Positions 60,884 to 64,000 of a stretch of 64,000 nt of DNA are shown here, piece by piece. Location of the stretch: positions 1 through 64,000 of the forward strand of contig NZ_JANHKS010000007.1 in the NCBI RefSeq assembly GCF_028682175.1. The letters are read 5' to 3'. The notes beneath the pieces were generated by a model that searched no databases, was not told where the DNA came from, and saw only the letters and a program-made list of their open reading frames with translations. The position numbers and the translations under genes are program-made. The stretch is from Pseudomonas putida (GTDB lineage Bacteria > Pseudomonadota > Gammaproteobacteria > Pseudomonadales > Pseudomonadaceae). Each line of letters opens with the position of its first letter. Within the stretch, counting starts at the first letter, position 1.

Positions 60884-61987
60884 TTACCGGTCAGGGGTCA
60901 GCAAGGCTCGGGAATCGTTGCAGAACTCAAGCCACACCCGCTCTGGCGCCAGGGCGCGGTACTGGGAGGTCGAGATGCTGTCGCGCTCCTGATTGGCAAA
61001 CTGATCGATGGCCGCCGCCCAGGCGGGCACATCCGCGACCGGCACATAGTGCCCGGCGGTGCCGAGCTGCTCGCGAAAGACTTCAAGATCGCTGGCCAGC
61101 ACCGGCACACCGGCGATCACTGCCTCCTGCAACACCAGCCCCAGCCCCTCTTCGCGGGAAGGAATGACAACCCAGTCAAAGCCTCGATACAGCTGCGCAA
61201 GACCGGGCTTGTGGCCAGGCAGGAAGACCTTGCCCTGAAGCTTGAGCTGCCTGATTTTCTCTTCCAGTGATTTGCGATCAGGCCCCTCGCCGACGATGAC
61301 CAGTTTGAGGTCAGGGTGATGGGACAGCGAGCGGGAAAACGCCTCAAGCAGATAATCGAAGCCCTTGTCCGGCACCAGGCGACCGATTGCCCCCAGCACG
61401 CGGGCGTTGTTGTCGGGAAGGTCCATCAGGCGCCGGGCCTGTTCGCGCTCCTGCAACCCCATGCAGAACAGCTTGGGGTCCAGCGCGCTGCGCAACGCGC
61501 GCACCGGCAGGCCCAGGACCGCCTGCATCGATGAAGCCAGGGTCATGGACACCGCCGCCAGGGTCAGCCGCTGAGCCGGAAAGCTCTGGAACAGCGCGCG
61601 CTGCTCTGCACTCAGGCGCGTGGCGCCATGAAACACCACCACCACCCGAAGCTCGGGCATGTTCATGAGCACGGGCAACAGCACCCGGGACGCGCCCAGA
61701 CCGTCGAGCAGCACCACTTCGGCGCGGCTGTCGGACAGGGCCTTGCGCAGGCGCGCGTGCAGGATCGGCATGTAAAGCCGCCAGATGTGGCGCCCCTTCA
61801 GTTGCCGCGAGGTGAAACCCCACTCGCGGACCTCACCGGTCGAGCGCGCGGACTCGCTGTGCCTCCCCTTGAGAAACCAGGTCTTGATTTCGGTCGAGGG
61901 GTCGAGCTGCGCGACGATCTGTTGGTGAACCTTATGGACTGAAGAAAACGGCGCGCCGCTCGACCACATCACGTTTACGAGGCTCAT
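60884..61987 (-). CDS. Glycosyltransferase family 4 protein
   Basis: A 367-residue GT-B fold retaining glycosyltransferase. The C-terminal half has LGAIGRLVPDKGFDYLLEAF, LVIVGEGPDRKSLEEKI, VFLPGHKPGLAQLY, PSREEGLGLVLQEAVIAGVPVLASD, the E-x7-E donor-binding signature of GT4. No membrane segment. The surroundings (waaL, Ssg-like gene) indicate LPS core or O-antigen assembly; acceptor and donor sugars are not predictable. The ribosome site is weak. Confidence 0.88.
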   Translation of the reverse strand: MSLVNVMWSSGAPFSSVHKVHQQIVAQLDPSTEIKTWFLKGRHSESARSTGEVREWGFTSRQLKGRHIWRLYMPILHARLRKALSDSRAEVVLLDGLGASRVLLPVLMNMPELRVVVVFHGATRLSAEQRALFQSFPAQRLTLAAVSMTLASSMQAVLGLPVRALRSALDPKLFCMGLQEREQARRLMDLPDNNARVLGAIGRLVPDKGFDYLLEAFSRSLSHHPDLKLVIVGEGPDRKSLEEKIRQLKLQGKVFLPGHKPGLAQLYRGFDWVVIPSREEGLGLVLQEAVIAGVPVLASDLEVFREQLGTAGHYVPVADVPAWAAAIDQFANQERDSISTSQYRALAPERVWLEFCNDSRALLTPDR

Positions 61988-62125
61988 TTTTCGCCACGTC
62001 CCGATGAGTAGGTCGCTACATCCATGCAGACTGAATCAATAAATGGTAAAGCCAATGCGCCCCCCAGGAGAGCAGCTTAATCTTGCGTCACAGACTATCA
62101 GCAGCCTGTCATCCCTTGAAATCAG

Positions 62126-63082
62126 TCAAAATCCTAAAACCGCCCGCACCCGCTCGACCCAGCTCAACGGAGCCCGCTCACGCAACGCTGGTTCGAGCTC
62201 GCGCACGATCCGTGCACCGATAGCTGCGAAGCTGAACTGCGACACTGCCAGATCGCGACCATTGACTGCAATACGTGCAGCCCGTGCAGTATCGTTACGA
62301 AGTATCGCAAGCTTTTGCCGCAGCTGTGGAATATCGCTGTAGAACACCACGTTCTGCATGTCCTGCAGGCCCAACGCGCGATTTTCCGCATCGCCTTGAT
62401 CATAGGCAAAGAGCACGCATCCGCATGCCATCGCCTCGAAATTCTTGATCATGTATTCGCCCATGCCGACGTCGGCACTGACGAAGAAGCGAATGCGGTT
62501 CAGGGTGTCGCAATATTCCTCACCGGATTTGGTGCGCGTGACCACCAGATTCTCGACCTGGCCCAGTTCATCGAGCAACGCCTTGCGCCCGCTGTAGGCA
62601 ACGCTGTTGGTGCTGCCGACGAACGCAAGCTCGATGTCGCGCTCGCGGCCCTGGTCGCTGAGCAGCGTCTGGTCGTAGCCCTTGGGCACGAAGACCGCGT
62701 CGAAGCCTTCCTGGCGCAAGCGCTCGCTGACCACGAAGCCGGAGCTCAAGACCCGCACCCACGGCAGCTTGCGATAGTGCGCGCTGAACTTGCCGGTGTA
62801 TTTGCAGGGGATGTAATTCTGGTAGGCGTCGTGCTCCAGGATCACCAGATTGGGCACGGTGCGAATGAAGCTGGCCTGACGGATCTCCTGCTTGAAGCGC
62901 AGGAAGAACACGATGCGGTCGTATTTCGTCACGTCCACGTGCTGGCGGAAATAGCGCCGCAGGTGGCGTTGCTCGTCGGAGCTCAGCCAGCGCAGGTCGC
63001 ATTCGCAGTTGGCGGCGACCCCTTCATAGAGACGATCCAGAATAGCGCGCTGCTCTTTCTGGACCAGAAATAGAACCTTCAT
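62126..63082 (-). CDS. ssg: Ssg-like cell-surface glycosyltransferase
   Basis: A 318-residue glycosyltransferase with the C-terminal half of the Glyco_trans_1_2/CgeB type: ELAFVGSTNSVAYSGRKALLDEL, RFFVSADVGMGEYMIKNFEAMACGCVLFAYDQG. The N-terminus MKVLFLVQKEQRAILDRLYEG is as I recall for Pseudomonas Ssg, whose loss alters O-antigen/surface polysaccharide, motility and phage binding. AAGGAAG stands five bases before the ATG. It precedes the family-4 glycosyltransferase by 138 bases and follows the PIG-L gene on the same strand. The symbol rests on memory of the family, not a search. Confidence 0.7.
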   Translation of the reverse strand: MKVLFLVQKEQRAILDRLYEGVAANCECDLRWLSSDEQRHLRRYFRQHVDVTKYDRIVFFLRFKQEIRQASFIRTVPNLVILEHDAYQNYIPCKYTGKFSAHYRKLPWVRVLSSGFVVSERLRQEGFDAVFVPKGYDQTLLSDQGRERDIELAFVGSTNSVAYSGRKALLDELGQVENLVVTRTKSGEEYCDTLNRIRFFVSADVGMGEYMIKNFEAMACGCVLFAYDQGDAENRALGLQDMQNVVFYSDIPQLRQKLAILRNDTARAARIAVNGRDLAVSQFSFAAIGARIVRELEPALRERAPLSWVERVRAVLGF

Positions 63083-63146
63083 GGGCTTCCTTTTAACACC
63101 GGATCTTTGTCAGCCCGGCCGCTCGACTCCAGGGAGTCGAGGGCGA

Positions 63147-64000
63147 TCAGAGCTCTCTGCGCCAGAACAATTCGTGGCGACGCACGGCTTTTCTGAAAAA
63201 TTCGTTTTCACCTTCCGCAGGCCAGCGTCGGCCCGCAAGAACTTTCTGCAGCCACCTTCGCACGCGACGCTTGAGCGGCGGCGATGGTTGCAGGTCATGC
63301 ATCATACCCAAGGCCATGGCCTTGTCTCGCTGCTGTTGAACATCGAGTTCGATACTGTAGGGCACCAGCGTCACCGATGCATCGAACACCGGAGGCAGCG
63401 CGACACCGCTGTAGGCATTGCCCATGGGCCAGCGGTCATTGTCGTGCAGGTGATTGGCGTAACCCAGGACCGTCTGCGGCTGCCATTCGAGGCCTTGCAA
63501 CGCCTCGAACACCGCTGCCTGCGAGCAGATGTGGTCCGGGTGCGGGTCGATGGTGGCGTGGGGCATCACCACCACGTCCGGCCTTGCGTGCAGCAACAGA
63601 GCGCGCAGGTCGGCGATCAGATTGTTCCACGTAGGCGCGCCGTCGGCGTCACCTGGCAGGGTCATGCTGTTGAACTGGCGAAACAGCCGGGTATCGCTCA
63701 GGTCGGCTTCACGGGAGGCGATCGGCTGATCCGGCGCCGCCTGCATGGCCGGCAATTGCAGGCAGAAGTAGCCCAGTTGCACGCAACGGGATTCCGGAAC
63801 GCCCGCCCAGCGCGGCACGGTGATGCTGTCCCAGGCACGCAGGCGGCCTTTGATCCGCGCAGCATCCGCGCGGTTCATGCCCATCTGCTGATAGTGCTCG
63901 GCTTCGATTTCGCCGGCGGTCAGCGTGACGATCCAGCTTTCGTCGGCCTGGCTGTACAGGCCGAACGCAGCCAGCTCAGCGTCATCGGCATGGGGTGCGA
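63147..64000 (-). CDS. PIG-L family de-N-acetylase (5' end beyond the window)
   Basis: Zinc-dependent deacetylase of the PIG-L/LmbE family. Reading beyond the first in-window Met, the frame stays open to the edge and encodes APHADDAELAAFG, the family's metal motif (usual form AHPDDE), so the start is outside. The second metal motif is IDPHPDHICSQAAVFEAL. C-terminal residues are Arg/Trp-rich. By position it corresponds to dnpA of P. aeruginosa, between ssg and mig-14, linked to LPS-region sugar modification and persister formation. At least 284 residues are present. Confidence 0.85.
   Translation of the reverse strand, partial: APHADDAELAAFGLYSQADESWIVTLTAGEIEAEHYQQMGMNRADAARIKGRLRAWDSITVPRWAGVPESRCVQLGYFCLQLPAMQAAPDQPIASREADLSDTRLFRQFNSMTLPGDADGAPTWNNLIADLRALLLHARPDVVVMPHATIDPHPDHICSQAAVFEALQGLEWQPQTVLGYANHLHDNDRWPMGNAYSGVALPPVFDASVTLVPYSIELDVQQQRDKAMALGMMHDLQPSPPLKRRVRRWLQKVLAGRRWPAEGENEFFRKAVRRHELFWRREL

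Overview
The window is chromosomal DNA of a Pseudomonas, most likely the P. fluorescens lineage. The gene order follows the Pseudomonas core (rnr, purA-hisZ, the hfl/hfq/miaA/mutL superoperon, motAB, rhdA-psd, serB, parC/parE, thiC, tolC, waaA, hldE-msbA-waaL). Intergenic gaps carry the REP palindromes typical of this group (GTAGGAGYGNGCTTGC and GTAGCAGCACGGCTTGCC types). I see no prophage, integrase, transposase, CRISPR array or rRNA operon. The genus call rests on remembered synteny and protein families, not on a search.

Left part (1-22.4 kb): rlmB and rnr overlap on the minus strand. Two tRNA-Leu(CAG) genes follow on the plus strand, each with its own terminator. Next are a chemoreceptor with a sigma-54-type promoter and purA-hisZ. 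A nine-gene minus-strand superoperon (nnrD-tsaE-amiB-mutL-miaA-hfq-hflX-hflK-hflC) handles metabolite repair, tRNA modification, mismatch repair, septal wall cleavage, RNA chaperoning and membrane protease control. queG diverges from it; orn and rsgA form a second divergent pair.

Middle part (22.4-43.4 kb): motAB has a FliA-type promoter and diverges from an HDOD protein gene. Then come rhdA, psd, a PilZ-like protein gene, serB, an AhpA-like membrane protein gene and a PqiC-like lipoprotein gene. The topoisomerase IV locus has parE and parC flanking two small secreted or membrane protein genes in one tightly overlapping array. The yqiA-cpdA-yqiB-nudF block leads toward tolC, as in enterobacteria, but is interrupted between cpdA and yqiB by a 0.8 kb composite repeat. 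That repeat has two inverted, internally structured arms flanked by REP doublets.

Right part (43.4-64 kb): an RsiV-like lipoprotein gene overlaps the 3' end of cytX. thiC-cytX sit behind a TPP riboswitch with its own promoter and a candidate terminator. After tolC come waaA, a LysR regulator, an SMR transporter and an uncharacterised three-gene cassette (FAD oxidoreductase, aldo/keto reductase, cryptic Nudix-like protein). The window ends in the LPS core/O-antigen region: hldE, msbA, waaL, a kinase-fold protein lacking the catalytic Asp, two glycosyltransferases and a PIG-L deacetylase cut by the right edge.

The strongest unexplained signal is the structured inverted repeat at 41555-42168. 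Other points worth checking are the cryptic Nudix box, the apparent pseudokinase, a degenerate cyclase-like domain, and the sigma-54 and sigma-28 promoters. I did not find a clearly new multi-gene defence or mobile system.
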